Part shown: positions 17,801 to 26,058 of the stretch, piece after piece
Layout: each line of letters opens with the position of its first letter
Position numbering within the stretch: the first letter of the stretch is position 1
NCBI GenBank assembly: GCA_014762755.1
Contig: JABURI010000262.1
Span: forward strand, 46,068-86,036
Direction of reading: 5' to 3'
Origin: Marinobacter sp.
GTDB taxonomy: Bacteria; Pseudomonadota; Gammaproteobacteria; Pseudomonadales; Oleiphilaceae
DNA length: 39,969 nt
The notes under the pieces: model-generated
Told to the model about the DNA's origin: nothing
What the model saw: only the letters and a program-made list of their open reading frames with translations
The model's database searches: none
Position numbers and translations under genes: made by a program

Positions 17801-19851
17801 GGCGTCACCTTGTCTGCAACTGCCACGACCTCCATCTTGCTGGGCATGCTGCCGTTGAATTCCAGCTTGTTGATCATGGCGTCAAAGCGGTCATCGTGTG
17901 ACCGAAGGGCGTTTAGAACCTGCCAAACCACGCGGTAGGTTTCGTTATTATTAAGGGCTTCTTCGGGCTCAACGCCCGCAGGAATAACGACCGGCAGAAT
18001 CACGTACCCCAGGTCTTTTTCCGGAGCCAGGCGCATCACCCGGCCAACGGACTGCACCACATCCACTTGAGAGGATCTTGGTGTCAGGAACAGCACGGCA
18101 TCCAGTGCGGGGACATCGACCCCTTCAGACAAGCAGCGCACATTCGAGAGAATACGGCAGGTATTGTCCTCCGTAGTGGCCTTCAACCATTCCAGTTTGG
18201 CTTCCTTTTCACTGGCGTTCATGCCGCCGTCGACATGTTCGGCCTCGCAGGTCATGGTCAACGCCTGATCAAGCGTGGCATCAGGATCTTTGTCGCGGAG
18301 CGCTGCTATTTCGGCTTCCTGATACTGCGACACTACTGCACCAAACATCTCAGAGATCAGCTTCGAGCTGACCTTGTGGTTTTTGCCCTTGTATTCCTTT
18401 TCGATGACCTGGCAAAAAGCGACCGCTCGCTTCATGGGATCGGGCTCTTGTCCCATGGTTTCAACCAAGCCCTGTTTCGATAAGGCTTTCCAGCAACCCA
18501 CGATCTTTGCGGCATCATCCACTTTGAGTGAGTTGTCGGCGTCTTTCAGAAGGCTCTGCAGGCGCCGGTTGACGTGAGTTTCCTCAACAGCGAGGACAAT
18601 CACCTTGTAATCGACAAGCAGCTTCCGGGCCACGGCTTCAGAGAAGGTGATGACATACAGTTCCTCTCCGTAAAGCGACTTGTCATCCATTGAGCATAGC
18701 GTGACGTTCTCGGTGCTCTTGGCATCATCTCCATAGATGCGGGGGGTTGCTGTCATGTAGAGGCGTTTGTTGCCCTGGATGTAGCTGTTGTCATGGATTC
18801 GAACAAAAGCTGATTCTTCCTCACCATCAAAAGTTGCACCGGTGGTTCTGTGCGCCTCGTCGCAGACGATCAGGTCAAAGGCCGGGATCGGGTTGGCTCC
18901 AGTGGTCTGAGCCTCGTTCAGAACTCCAATAGAGTGATAGGTGGAGAACACAACAGTCATTGCATCACCGCTGTGGTGATCTGCCATGTGTTTCTGCAGT
19001 GAGGCCGCGTTGGTGGTGGCTGGATATTGCAGGTCACTGATGCCGGCAATCACTCGGTCATCATCTTTACCGCGCCGCTTCCCGACATCGCTATCTGAGC
19101 AGACCGCAAAGCTTTTCAGGGGGATCGCAGATTCCTGAGTCCACTCGGTGAGTGTCTGACCAAGTAGCGAGAGGCTGGGGACAAGGAAAAGTACCCGTTT
19201 ACCTTTACCAGCCATTGTTTCGGCTATCTTCAGCGAAGTGAACGTCTTGCCTGTGCCACAGGCCATAATCAGCTTGCCGCGATCAGCGGTCTTCAGCCCG
19301 CTCACCGCAGCGTTAAGAGCATCAACCTGGTGTTCACGGAGTTGCTTCTGAGCCTTGAGGACTGGCTTTGTATCCTCATGATACTGCGACCAGTCGATGA
19401 CACTGTTTTCCAGGTTATGGAGGTCAATTCGGGACACGGGTGGGTGCTGATTCTCCAGGGAGTCCTGGGCATTGCCCGTCCACTTATCCGTCGTTGTGAC
19501 AATGATCCGGTGACTGAAGTAGGTTTTGCCGGAGGCTGTGAAGAAGCTGTCGATGTCGCTTTTGCCGATCGTGTGGTCTGGCGAATAGTTCTTGCACTGA
19601 ATTGCATGGAACTCGCCATCGGTGGTGATGGCTACTAGGTCGATACCGGTATCTTTCTTCGTGCTGATGCCAAGGTTTGTGCCGTATCGGTCAACCCAGT
19701 CGGAGTAGGACAGCACCTCAGAATATTGTTCTTTATAGAATGGTTCCGTTTTGAAGTATTGAACCATCAGGTTCTCGAAGCTGGTTCCCTTATCACGCTC
19801 TGTCAGCGTCATTTCTCTGAACTGCGACAGTATTCTTTGGAGGGCTGTCAT
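14857..19851 (-). CDS. Type ISP-like restriction-modification enzyme (nuclease-helicase-methylase-TRD), 1664 aa
   Basis: A single chain carries all activities. An Mrr-like nuclease is at the N-terminus (D71 and Q85-C-K87, the D...QxK core). A superfamily 2 motor follows, with Walker A ACGTGKT (about 197), DEAH (about 329), TATPR and QSVGRVMR. The N6-adenine methylase has DPFTGTGTF (about 929) and NPPYS (about 1050). A C-terminal region of about 500 residues should hold target recognition. This matches LlaBIII/LlaGI architecture. The frame opens earlier (19938), but the third of three adjacent ATGs (19851) has AAGGA at six nt and is preferred. It cuts unmodified invading DNA and protects self DNA by methylation. 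Confidence 0.88.
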   Translation of the reverse strand: MTALQRILSQFREMTLTERDKGTSFENLMVQYFKTEPFYKEQYSEVLSYSDWVDRYGTNLGISTKKDTGIDLVAITTDGEFHAIQCKNYSPDHTIGKSDIDSFFTASGKTYFSHRIIVTTTDKWTGNAQDSLENQHPPVSRIDLHNLENSVIDWSQYHEDTKPVLKAQKQLREHQVDALNAAVSGLKTADRGKLIMACGTGKTFTSLKIAETMAGKGKRVLFLVPSLSLLGQTLTEWTQESAIPLKSFAVCSDSDVGKRRGKDDDRVIAGISDLQYPATTNAASLQKHMADHHSGDAMTVVFSTYHSIGVLNEAQTTGANPIPAFDLIVCDEAHRTTGATFDGEEESAFVRIHDNSYIQGNKRLYMTATPRIYGDDAKSTENVTLCSMDDKSLYGEELYVITFSEAVARKLLVDYKVIVLAVEETHVNRRLQSLLKDADNSLKVDDAAKIVGCWKALSKQGLVETMGQEPDPMKRAVAFCQVIEKEYKGKNHKVSSKLISEMFGAVVSQYQEAEIAALRDKDPDATLDQALTMTCEAEHVDGGMNASEKEAKLEWLKATTEDNTCRILSNVRCLSEGVDVPALDAVLFLTPRSSQVDVVQSVGRVMRLAPEKDLGYVILPVVIPAGVEPEEALNNNETYRVVWQVLNALRSHDDRFDAMINKLEFNGSMPSKMEVVAVADKVTPKATKKSTKERKASRAKGGRSIGSNDPNPNHQQAELVFEVGDIERALYAKIVKKCGNRHHWEDWANDIAKIANTHIDRIRAILEDESHVEEIAAFNAFANELRDDLNNSIPDEEIIEMLAQHLITKPVFDALFEQYSFAKHNPMSLAMQQVLEKLHEHSLDKERSTLESFYESVKLRAEGINSAEGKQRIIVELYDKFFRNAFPRMTDRLGLVYTPVEVVDFIIHSIEEVLKAEFGKSMADENVHIIDPFTGTGTFVTRLLQSGLIPKDRLPHKYKHELHANELVLLAYYIAAINIEATYHGIMNDNVTGLEESAQIFEVPYEPFNGICLTDTFQMYESEDMIDALLVENSSRRKRQKELDIRVIMGNPPYSIGQVSQNDNNANVSYPKLDSRIEETYAAQSKAMLSKGLYDSYIRAIRWASDRIGDAGVIGFVTNGGFLEANATDGLRKCLAEEFSSIHVFHLRGNQRTSGELSRREGGKIFDSGSRAPIAISLLVKNPEAAEHGRILFHDIGDYLSRTEKLEMIAGYASLKGIPNWQRIVPDQHGDWLSQRDDSFGEHIVLGDKKGDGPKLFSNYSLGVATNRDAWVYNANKVKLKDNVSSMIDFYNAELGRFNAAHSGLSTKARQAEVDGFVNTDPTRISWTVNLKQDLARNKSFAYEESSVTTSLYRPFTKQWIYFNRTFNERVLQMPRIFPRAGAENLVIQTTGAGAKSFTVLISDALPCLDNIEKGQCFPLYLYDEQAQKQNSSRDDLFEQDEQPAAGLKRRDAITDEGLAHFKEAYPSEQITKEDLFYYVYGILHSEDYRIRFADNLSKELPRIPKTKKAADFWAFSKAGRDLAKLHLNYETVEKYPLSIQTKGNLVDEDYRVTKMKFGKKRCEKTGKNINDLSTVIYNGKITMTGIPDEAWDYVVNGRAALNWVMERQSVTTHKASGIVNDANDWALETMGNPKYPLELFQRVITVSLRTQEIVRNLPKLDLL

Positions 19852-19943
19852 CATCATTCCTTGGTCAATTGTTTTCATCCGCAGTCTAGGACTACTGCTT
19901 CTGGAATCTTTGCGGTAAAAATACCAGTTAGTTAGCACACAAG

Positions 19944-20516
19944 CTAAATAGGGTGCCCATTACGCCGAAGTGAAGCGTTGAGCGTGGTCCGACTAATCCC
20001 AAAGTGCTGAGCCACCTCGGTCTTGGTGATCTTCGGGTCCAATAACATTGCGGCAGCTTTCTGTGTGTCCGTCTTTGACAACGAGGGCTTCCGACCGCCC
20101 TTACGCCCCCTGGCCCGGGCAGCCTCCAATCCAGCCATCGTCCGTTCCCGAATCAGATCATGCTCAAATTCAGCCAGAGCCCCGAAGATATGAAACACCA
20201 AGCGGCCACCTGAACTGGTAGTGTCGATGGATTCCGTCAGGGACTTAAACCCGATGCCGCGATCCTGGAGGTCCTGAACAATCTCCACCAGGTCCTTCAA
20301 TGATCGAGCGAGGCGATCCAGCTTCCACACGACCAAGACATCGCCCGGTCGGAGCATACGGAGGCACTGCGACAACTCGGGTCGCTCACGTAAGGTTCCG
20401 GTAAATTTTTCCTGGAAGACCTGTTCGGCCCCGGCTTTCTTCAGGGCATCCACTTGGAGTTCGGGATTTTGGTCGTTAGTGCTGACACGCGCATAACCTA
20501 TGATCATAAAAGGCAC
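19944..20516 (-). CDS. Serine recombinase, resolvase/invertase family, 190 aa
   Basis: It has the catalytic N-terminus IGYARVSTNDQNPELQVDAL with Ser at about residue 12, the VVWKLDRLARS block, the E-helix around RTMAGLEAARARGRKGGRKP, and a C-terminal helix-turn-helix (KTEVAQHFGISRTTLNASL). The length is that of Tn3-type resolvases and Pin-type invertases. It lies just upstream of the restriction-modification gene on the same strand, with no transposase beside it. It may be a leftover of a transposon or act on the candidate site upstream. The ATG at 20516 is followed by an in-frame ATG at 20507. Confidence 0.88.
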   Translation of the reverse strand: MPFMIIGYARVSTNDQNPELQVDALKKAGAEQVFQEKFTGTLRERPELSQCLRMLRPGDVLVVWKLDRLARSLKDLVEIVQDLQDRGIGFKSLTESIDTTSSGGRLVFHIFGALAEFEHDLIRERTMAGLEAARARGRKGGRKPSLSKTDTQKAAAMLLDPKITKTEVAQHFGISRTTLNASLRRNGHPI

Positions 20517-20883
20517 CTTTTCTGCTCATAGATTGTTGTACGTAATTGTTGGACATTAAACAAGCCGAAATCGGGTATTTTTGAGGGTTAGCCTTAAGCG
20601 TCCAACAAACGACCGTTTTCGGACAAAAGCATAGCTCAGCAAAGGATTTGACCTTCGACAAGGATGCAGGGGAGACTGAAACAAGCCAGTGACCACGAAA
20701 CGACAGACGTCCAAGCCGGGTTTTTAAACAAAAGCTGACATTCGAAAACTGTCAGAATGACGACAAAACGGGCCTTTTCGCTGCGCAAATTACCTCCTAT
20801 TTGATTACGAAAGACAGCTTAATCGTCTACTCTGTAGGGCGATTAAGAATGGGGGATTATCTGGGGAGGCCTAGAGGCATACG
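20517..20883. other. Intergenic: candidate resolvase site and one flanking repeat
   Basis: TTGTTGGAC (20546-20554) and GTCCAACAA (20600-20608) form a 9-bp inverted pair 45 bp apart directly in front of the resolvase gene, where res sites usually lie. This is a candidate only. Further on, 20726-20782 resembles 22214-22270. No gene is seen. The promoter of the lipoprotein gene at 20884 should lie at 20800-20870. Confidence 0.4.
20726..20782. repeat. Imperfect direct repeat, left copy
   Basis: It starts AAACAAAAGCTGACATTCG and ends with CGGGCCTTTT. The right copy at 22214-22270 starts AAACAAAAGCGGACATTCG and ends CGGGCCTTTT. The two differ in the centre but keep the ends, and each can form a small hairpin. 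They bracket the lipoprotein and GIY-YIG genes. Confidence 0.65.
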
Positions 20884-21297
20884 ATGAAAAACAGACTAAA
20901 GAAATCGTTCCTTATATCAACCTTAATTATTTCTGGTTGCTCTTCAAATGGCACCAGCCAAGGCTTGCAAACCAACTCGACCCATACTGAACTCGAAACT
21001 GGAGAACTTGTAAGTATCGAAAACGAACTTCAGGGGCTAAAGAATCGAATCTCGAAACTAGAAGCAAGATTATCTGTAATTAAGGGTGAAGGTGATCCTG
21101 TCACACTCAAAGACGGATGGAAGAGATTAAAAAGCTGGAGAAAACTGGAGGCGGAAATGGATTATGAATCGGTGGAGAGAATACTTGGACCGGCTCATAG
21201 AGTTGACGGAGGCATAGTTGCAAATTGGTATTACGAAAATGGCGGTCGCGTTACCTTTTATAGAGGTTCGGTTCAGAGGTGGGAAGAGCCAAATTAA
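20884..21297 (+). CDS. BamE/SmpA-like lipoprotein, 137 aa
   Basis: A lipoprotein signal (MKNRLKKSFLISTLIISGC) is followed by a coiled-coil of about 25 residues (ENELQGLKNRISKLEARLS) and a C-terminal domain in the style of SmpA/BamE: DYESVERILGPAHRV...NWYYENGGRVTFYRG. Such domains mediate protein contacts at the outer membrane. It ends three nt before the GIY-YIG gene starts, so the two form an operon. A lipoprotein coupled to a nuclease-type protein is odd and suggests a shared role. Confidence 0.75.
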   Translation: MKNRLKKSFLISTLIISGCSSNGTSQGLQTNSTHTELETGELVSIENELQGLKNRISKLEARLSVIKGEGDPVTLKDGWKRLKSWRKLEAEMDYESVERILGPAHRVDGGIVANWYYENGGRVTFYRGSVQRWEEPN

Positions 21298-21299
21298 CA

Positions 21300-22190
21300 A
21301 TGAAGTCAGGTTATATATATGTATTGGTACACCCGTCTGATCCTGACCTTTACAAGATCGGAATAACTACACGCAGACCCGAACACCGATTGACCGAGCA
21401 CAATAGCAACCTCGAAGAATATACGGGCCAAATCGTAAAAGAAACTGGGCAGAAATGGGAACTGAAGGAATTCCACGCAGTCCCTGACCCGTATTGGGCC
21501 GAATCGGTCTTTTGGGGGACAACACCTTTCGCGGACATCCCGTACCGGTATGGAGTTGAAGTTGAAAGGATGGACTGGGATCAAGTGCAGAAAGGGTTAA
21601 ATGCAGCAAAGAAAGCAGGTGTCCGCCCGGGACCAGGGCAGCTGCCGGATCATGTCTACGCCTACACAGCATCAATCAGAAAACGACTGGAAGGCCGAGG
21701 CATCAGCCTCATGGGTTACGTGCGAACTATGACAAGTGGAAAGGCCAACTTTCGATGCAGCAATGGCCACGAATGGCGTGCGAAACCTAATCTTGTGGGG
21801 GAAGGTCAAGGCTGTCCTAAGTGCGGAATCGGTGAACGAGATCCAGAGGAGATTAGAAAAAGGATTAAAGCAGGCGTTATCTGCCTATTAACGCATCCTG
21901 ACAAGCCAGGCTTTGTAAACGTCGGACTGAGTTACGGTGCACCCGAAGAGATTTTCGGAGAAAGGCCTTGGGGTGGCTGGGAGGCGCACCGCTACCGAAA
22001 TGTCGAGGAAGTCGCTCTAGCTGAATCGCTTATCTGGGAATTGCTGGGCAAACCCCTGCCCCATGAACGCGAACCAATCAAAATGGATTTGGGCGAAGCG
22101 GAAGATGCCTTTCGCAAATTGGTTTATGCGATGCGCGAAGAGATTGCTTTAGCGGAAAAGGCGAAAGAATCGGCGTGGAAAATGATTTAA
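21300..22190 (+). CDS. Two-module GIY-YIG-type (T5orf172/MUG113-like) protein, 296 aa
   Basis: The N-terminus has the GIY-YIG hallmark YIYVLVHPSDPDLYKIGIT, then Arg (TRRPEHRL) and a later Glu (WAESVFW), as in Mug113/T5orf172 domains. A central segment has a treble-clef or zinc-ribbon pattern: FRCSNGHEWRAKPNLV followed by GCPKCG. A second GIY-like half follows (GVICLLTHPDKPGFVNVGLSY ... ALAESLIWELLG). The ATG at 21300 is preferred to the 21279 in-frame start because the homology begins there and GGGAAGAG lies 13 nt upstream. A nuclease or DNA-binding function is likely, placed in the defence island. Confidence 0.7.
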   Translation: MKSGYIYVLVHPSDPDLYKIGITTRRPEHRLTEHNSNLEEYTGQIVKETGQKWELKEFHAVPDPYWAESVFWGTTPFADIPYRYGVEVERMDWDQVQKGLNAAKKAGVRPGPGQLPDHVYAYTASIRKRLEGRGISLMGYVRTMTSGKANFRCSNGHEWRAKPNLVGEGQGCPKCGIGERDPEEIRKRIKAGVICLLTHPDKPGFVNVGLSYGAPEEIFGERPWGGWEAHRYRNVEEVALAESLIWELLGKPLPHEREPIKMDLGEAEDAFRKLVYAMREEIALAEKAKESAWKMI

Positions 22191-22213
22191 TCAGCGCATC
22201 CTCTTAACTCAGC

Positions 22214-22270
22214 TAAACAAAAGCGGACATTCGGAAATGGCCGAATTGACCATAAAGCGGGCCTTTTTGC
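22214..22270. repeat. Imperfect direct repeat, right copy
   Basis: It contains the hairpin ATTCGG-AAATGG-CCGAAT and a T-run (GGGCCTTTTTGCC), so it can also act as the terminator of the GIY-YIG gene. See the left copy at 20726-20782. Confidence 0.65.
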
Positions 22271-22342
22271 CGTGTCGCTCTACTTCATTATTTCTCCGAT
22301 CCAATGGAATATACGACGCCTTAGGGAATAATCAGAGACCTC

Positions 22343-23416
22343 TTAGACAGGCTTCCACCATGGAAGCCCACAAGAATCTGCTTTAGCGACTACGAGGGCT
22401 ACGCTTTGGAACGCCCGGGTCGAAGCGACATAGAGGGTTGCCGCAGGCCCAGGTTCAAGAGCTTCGCCAGCGTGCAGGAATTTCTCAATGCCCGCGGTGG
22501 GAACGATTAGCACGCGCTGGTACTCGGTACCCTTTGCCGCCTTGAAGTTAATGTAATCCAAATCGAACTTCTTCCCTGAGCTGGAGGAATGTCGCAGGCA
22601 CTGCGGTGAAAATTCCTCTACGTAGATGTTCACATGGTCAGGATGAATCAAGAAAACTCCGTCGTGACCGGTCTCTTCATGGTTCTTTGAGTCTGTTGGT
22701 GGGAGCCGCCACTTGGGACCAAAGATCGTATCCCCGAAGGCAGCAATTTCAGGACGGCATCTGTATGTGGTGGTGCTGTAAGAAATCTCGACGAGACCAA
22801 TTTTCTCGCGCTCCCGAAACCATTCGATAGCTCCCGCATAAGCGTAACCTTTGTGCTTTGAGCTGCGTGGATTGGTCGCGAGAACGGCCTGCCTGAAATC
22901 GCCAACCATTGTGATATCGATTGACGAGCCTAATAGTACATCCAAGATACTCCAGTCGTAGGCGCTCAAGTCTTGAACCTCGTCTATCACTATTTCGTCA
23001 TAGATACATTCAAGTCGTCGCATGAGGCTGCCATTGCTAGCTTCGATTAACTCATTGGCCAACCGACCCAGCTCGCACGCATAAACACTCGACCCCGAAT
23101 CAAGGAATCTGGCAGGCCCTTTAGCGAATCTATGAGGCCGGCCATCAAAATTAAACCCGAGGATACGTCTTCCGGGGAATTTGAACGGTACAAATGGCCG
23201 AGCAAAATGTCGGGTAAGGAACGCGAACCACCCCATTACGTCGATGTCAGAGTGACTACCTGCGACCGCTCTCAAGCGGGCCCGTAGCACAGCTTGATTA
23301 GCTTGGGTGAAAGTTATTACTGCGACTCGCCGATTCGGCGCCAGCGACGCGCAGTGCTCAACAATTCCTCGTGTCTTTCCCGAACCTGCCACTCCCAGCG
23401 TAAGTCGGTTAACCAT
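22343..23416 (-). CDS. gajB: Gabija GajB-like UvrD-family helicase, compact form, 357 aa
   Basis: SF1 helicase motifs are in order: Walker A GVAGSGKTRG (about 8-16), DEVQDLSAYD (motif II), GDFRQAV (motif III), TYRCRPEI (IV), FKAAKGTEYQRVLIV (V) and VASTRAF (VI). The frame opens 13 codons earlier, but the ATG at 23416 is followed directly by the fold and overlaps the gajA stop, a coupling typical of the pair. Typical GajB is near 490 aa, so this one is short: the 1B/2B inserts are reduced. It would partner the upstream OLD nuclease in sensing phage DNA. Confidence 0.78.
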   Translation of the reverse strand: MVNRLTLGVAGSGKTRGIVEHCASLAPNRRVAVITFTQANQAVLRARLRAVAGSHSDIDVMGWFAFLTRHFARPFVPFKFPGRRILGFNFDGRPHRFAKGPARFLDSGSSVYACELGRLANELIEASNGSLMRRLECIYDEIVIDEVQDLSAYDWSILDVLLGSSIDITMVGDFRQAVLATNPRSSKHKGYAYAGAIEWFREREKIGLVEISYSTTTYRCRPEIAAFGDTIFGPKWRLPPTDSKNHEETGHDGVFLIHPDHVNIYVEEFSPQCLRHSSSSGKKFDLDYINFKAAKGTEYQRVLIVPTAGIEKFLHAGEALEPGPAATLYVASTRAFQSVALVVAKADSCGLPWWKPV

Positions 23417-25010
23417 GTATAAACTCCGCCGCCTCTCGCAGGTAATCTGGCGCATTCAGGGCTTCGCCAGATTCCGATATGCGTAGCGCGGCTTCTGTTT
23501 TCTCTCGCTCCATCCACGTAGCTAAGTTAGCCCGTAATGTGATTCCAAGCATTCGTCGGACTTTGTCTTCTCCATTGAAATGCGCAATCTGGGGTTCTAG
23601 TGTCCTGCCATGCTCCACTTGGCCGACAAAAAGCTCCCGTTTACCTGTTTCCAGAAATTCATCTAAGGGCTTTCGAAGATCTTCCACGTCGATGCCGTCA
23701 TTGTCACGTATCGCTGCAACCCGCTTGTCCAACGCTTTACACAATTCAAGTGCGCGCGCAGCCGAAAGGCCCCTCATGCTTATAACATCGATTCCTAGCT
23801 CAATAGGCCTTCTTTGATATAGGTCTACAAAAATGCGCTCAAAGATGATCTCGTCGGATGCACCTTCCACAAGAACGATCTTATCTGCCAAGGCGAGCCT
23901 CAACGTGTCATAGCCGGGGAGCTTCTGAAAATATGTCACTGTGTCCTTTCGAAGTTCGGGAATGCGAGGTGCCGCGCTCGCTCCGATGAGCAACAAGGAG
24001 GACAGCCCTAGTCGATTGAGAACGAATGAGCTGTGAGTCGTGATAAACAGTTGCTGCTGTTCACCAGCCAAGTCCTGCATCCGCGAAATCAAGGTTGCAA
24101 GGCTGGTGTGTGAAAGGTGGTTCTCTGGCTCCTCGACCATGACAAATTTTGCTCGATCGGAATGCCGGTCCATCGCTAGCAAGATCTTGATAGCTGCTTG
24201 CTGACCCTGCCCCGACATCGAAAACGGAACGCGATCTACATGAGGCGTAATTGCCGTCTCCCACGAGGTCCGCGCACTCTGGTCCATCGCAAGCGAAATC
24301 GGTTTATCATGCAGTGATGCCTGACCGGCGCCAATTCTTTCGTTGATATCTCCCAAGACACCATCAGAAAGCGAAACCTTAACTTGACGATAGGCGAGCG
24401 ACACGGCTGCCCGCTCGGACGGATCCAGATTATCACTAAGAATACTTCGCAGGTGGTAGTCGACGCCATGGGCTGATCTAACGGTGCGGGAATCAATGAC
24501 GGCGGTCACAAGTTGACGTGGCCGTTGAGTAAGCCGGTTGTCGGCGAAGTCACGCCAATCTTCCATATAATACTCTACTGGAAGGACGTCCGACGGACTC
24601 TCCATCCACTTCTCGAAGTCAGCAATGTATTCAGGGTTTGGAATAATTCGGAGCGATGTACCTGGGCAGGCTTTGGTAGGCACTTCGCTGTTCACTGCGC
24701 CACACAGATGCTGAAGGTCGTCCCTGTCCTCAAAGAATAATTCGATCCGGATTTCTGGCGGTGCAACTTTGTTTCCCGCTTTTCTACTTTCGACGAAATC
24801 GCCAACCATTCTTGTGTTAAACCAATAGGGATTCAGTTCCTCGGATGCTCGCCGTCCATTGATCCGTCCGGTGAGGCCCAAAGCGATAGCTTCAAGCAGC
24901 GTGGACTTTCCACTTTCATTGGCACCCACAATCAGATTGAGGTTTTTGTCTGGCTGGAACTCGAAGTTCTCGAAAATGCGATAGCCGGCGATTTTTACCT
25001 TCGTTATCAT
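23409..25010 (-). CDS. gajA: Gabija GajA-like OLD-family ATPase-TOPRIM nuclease, 533 aa
   Basis: An ABC/SMC-type ATPase is first: Walker A GANESGKST (about 30-38), a degenerate signature SMSGQGQQAAIKILLAMD, Walker B VMVEEPENHLSH and the switch His TTHSSF. A TOPRIM nuclease follows, with VLVEGASDEIIFERI (metal-binding Glu) and IRDNDG (Asp pair). This is the class 2 OLD arrangement, tandem with a UvrD-like helicase (Gabija). It is first in a two-gene minus operon next to a restriction enzyme, which fits an anti-phage role. The signature motif is not canonical (SGQGQQ instead of SGGQ). Confidence 0.85.
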   Translation of the reverse strand: MITKVKIAGYRIFENFEFQPDKNLNLIVGANESGKSTLLEAIALGLTGRINGRRASEELNPYWFNTRMVGDFVESRKAGNKVAPPEIRIELFFEDRDDLQHLCGAVNSEVPTKACPGTSLRIIPNPEYIADFEKWMESPSDVLPVEYYMEDWRDFADNRLTQRPRQLVTAVIDSRTVRSAHGVDYHLRSILSDNLDPSERAAVSLAYRQVKVSLSDGVLGDINERIGAGQASLHDKPISLAMDQSARTSWETAITPHVDRVPFSMSGQGQQAAIKILLAMDRHSDRAKFVMVEEPENHLSHTSLATLISRMQDLAGEQQQLFITTHSSFVLNRLGLSSLLLIGASAAPRIPELRKDTVTYFQKLPGYDTLRLALADKIVLVEGASDEIIFERIFVDLYQRRPIELGIDVISMRGLSAARALELCKALDKRVAAIRDNDGIDVEDLRKPLDEFLETGKRELFVGQVEHGRTLEPQIAHFNGEDKVRRMLGITLRANLATWMEREKTEAALRISESGEALNAPDYLREAAEFIHG

Positions 25011-25205
25011 CGGAACCTATCCTTTTGAGTCCGCTTTTAATTTGAATTTCCAAGGAGGGGGTATGCAGGAGAACGATCAGCCCAAGTACCGGTTTTCATC
25101 CGCTAAGTAACGGAAAATGGTTCGCTATAACGCCGATTGACACTAATTTAGCCTGCTCGCCAGCCCAGCGGTTGCCCGCTAGACCAAACATTGAAGCGAG
25201 AACCC

Positions 25206-25405
25206 TTATAAACTTTTACCATAGCACCCACCGGCATAATTGTAGAATCGATCTGAATGCCCGTAACCTGTTCATTGGCATCACCGACCGGCAGCGGGAA
25301 GTATTACTGCACAAGGAAATCAAAGCCCGACAGAAACTCTTTCTGACTCTGATCGATCCCTTTCGTGATTATCGGACGGTTGGCGTCGCGTGCATGCACA
25401 GCTGA
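25206..25405 (+). pseudogene. IS110-family transposase N-terminal remnant
   Basis: The frame reads CRIDLNARNLFIGITDRQRE, then LLHKEIKARQKLFLTLIDPF and VGVACM. This resembles the start of IS110 DEDD transposases (CGIDLHAR..., VGVECMF). The usual YRDDLVVGVEC has decayed and the frame stops after about 75 residues. The rest of the element is gone. It lies between the Gabija genes and the methyltransferase cluster, marking a boundary. Confidence 0.6.
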
Positions 25406-25593
25406 TACCTGGAATTCCCCCGATACGCGTGACACCCCCAGCCTCAAACTGGATCTTTCGGACTCGGATCTGAATGTCCGCTTTGCGACCAGCCCAGGCC
25501 GGTCCCCTCGAGTGCATTAACAAAAGCCAGATCTAGGGTCGAATGACTCAACGCCGCCTTGCATACCTAACCGAAAACCTGCGAGGCAAATAA

Positions 25594-25842
25594 TCAGTGG
25601 TTTTGATCTGAGTGAATGGAGCTCGGACGGCCTTGCTCTTCCCCAGAACCGCCCAAAGCCAACTGAAATAGATCTCTTAAAAAGTTCCCTTTCGCCTCCT
25701 CCTCAAAGAAACCTTTAGGCACACCGATGTCCTCTTCCAAGCGATGCATGTGAGCTCTTCCGTTCTTTTGAGCGAGGGTTGATTTGATCCAGCTCCGATA
25801 ACGATGTCGTCTGTAAGCTATTGAAAAAGGCCACTGCTTCAT
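25594..25842 (-). CDS. DUF1127-like small protein, 82 aa
   Basis: Residues 8-60 have an Arg-rich start (YRRHRYRSWIKS) and an LEEDIGVPKGFFEEEA end that recall DUF1127 proteins, which end in D-I-G-L-S; the match is partial. GAGGTG lies five to six nt before the ATG at 25842. It is divergent from the MocR-type regulator at 26059, with a 216-bp shared control region. Known DUF1127 proteins affect RNA and phosphate metabolism in some bacteria, but no role is inferred here. Confidence 0.6.
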   Translation of the reverse strand: MKQWPFSIAYRRHRYRSWIKSTLAQKNGRAHMHRLEEDIGVPKGFFEEEAKGNFLRDLFQLALGGSGEEQGRPSSIHSDQNH

Positions 25843-26058
25843 GGTGTCACCTCATTGTCTGTCAATCACTCGACGTTAATGAGGTTGACTGGTAAGCGCC
25901 GTAGCCAGCTTTTGCAAAAATAAGAGGAACACGAGGATTGTTTTAGTATCTGTCCTGATTAAATGAGCGAGATCTGTGCTGCTTTGGGGGCGTCGGTTCT
26001 GTAGGTCTACAAAACGATGGCGTGATAGCTTTATTTGAAGCCCACAGCTGGAATCAAA
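25843..26058. promoter_or_regulatory. Divergent control region with palindromic candidate operator
   Basis: TGTAGGTCTACA at 26000-26011 is an inverted repeat (TGTAG-GT-CTACA) about 48 bp upstream of the MocR-type ATG. Members of this regulator family often bind paired sites in their own promoter. No clean -35/-10 pair is obvious. Confidence 0.4.
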
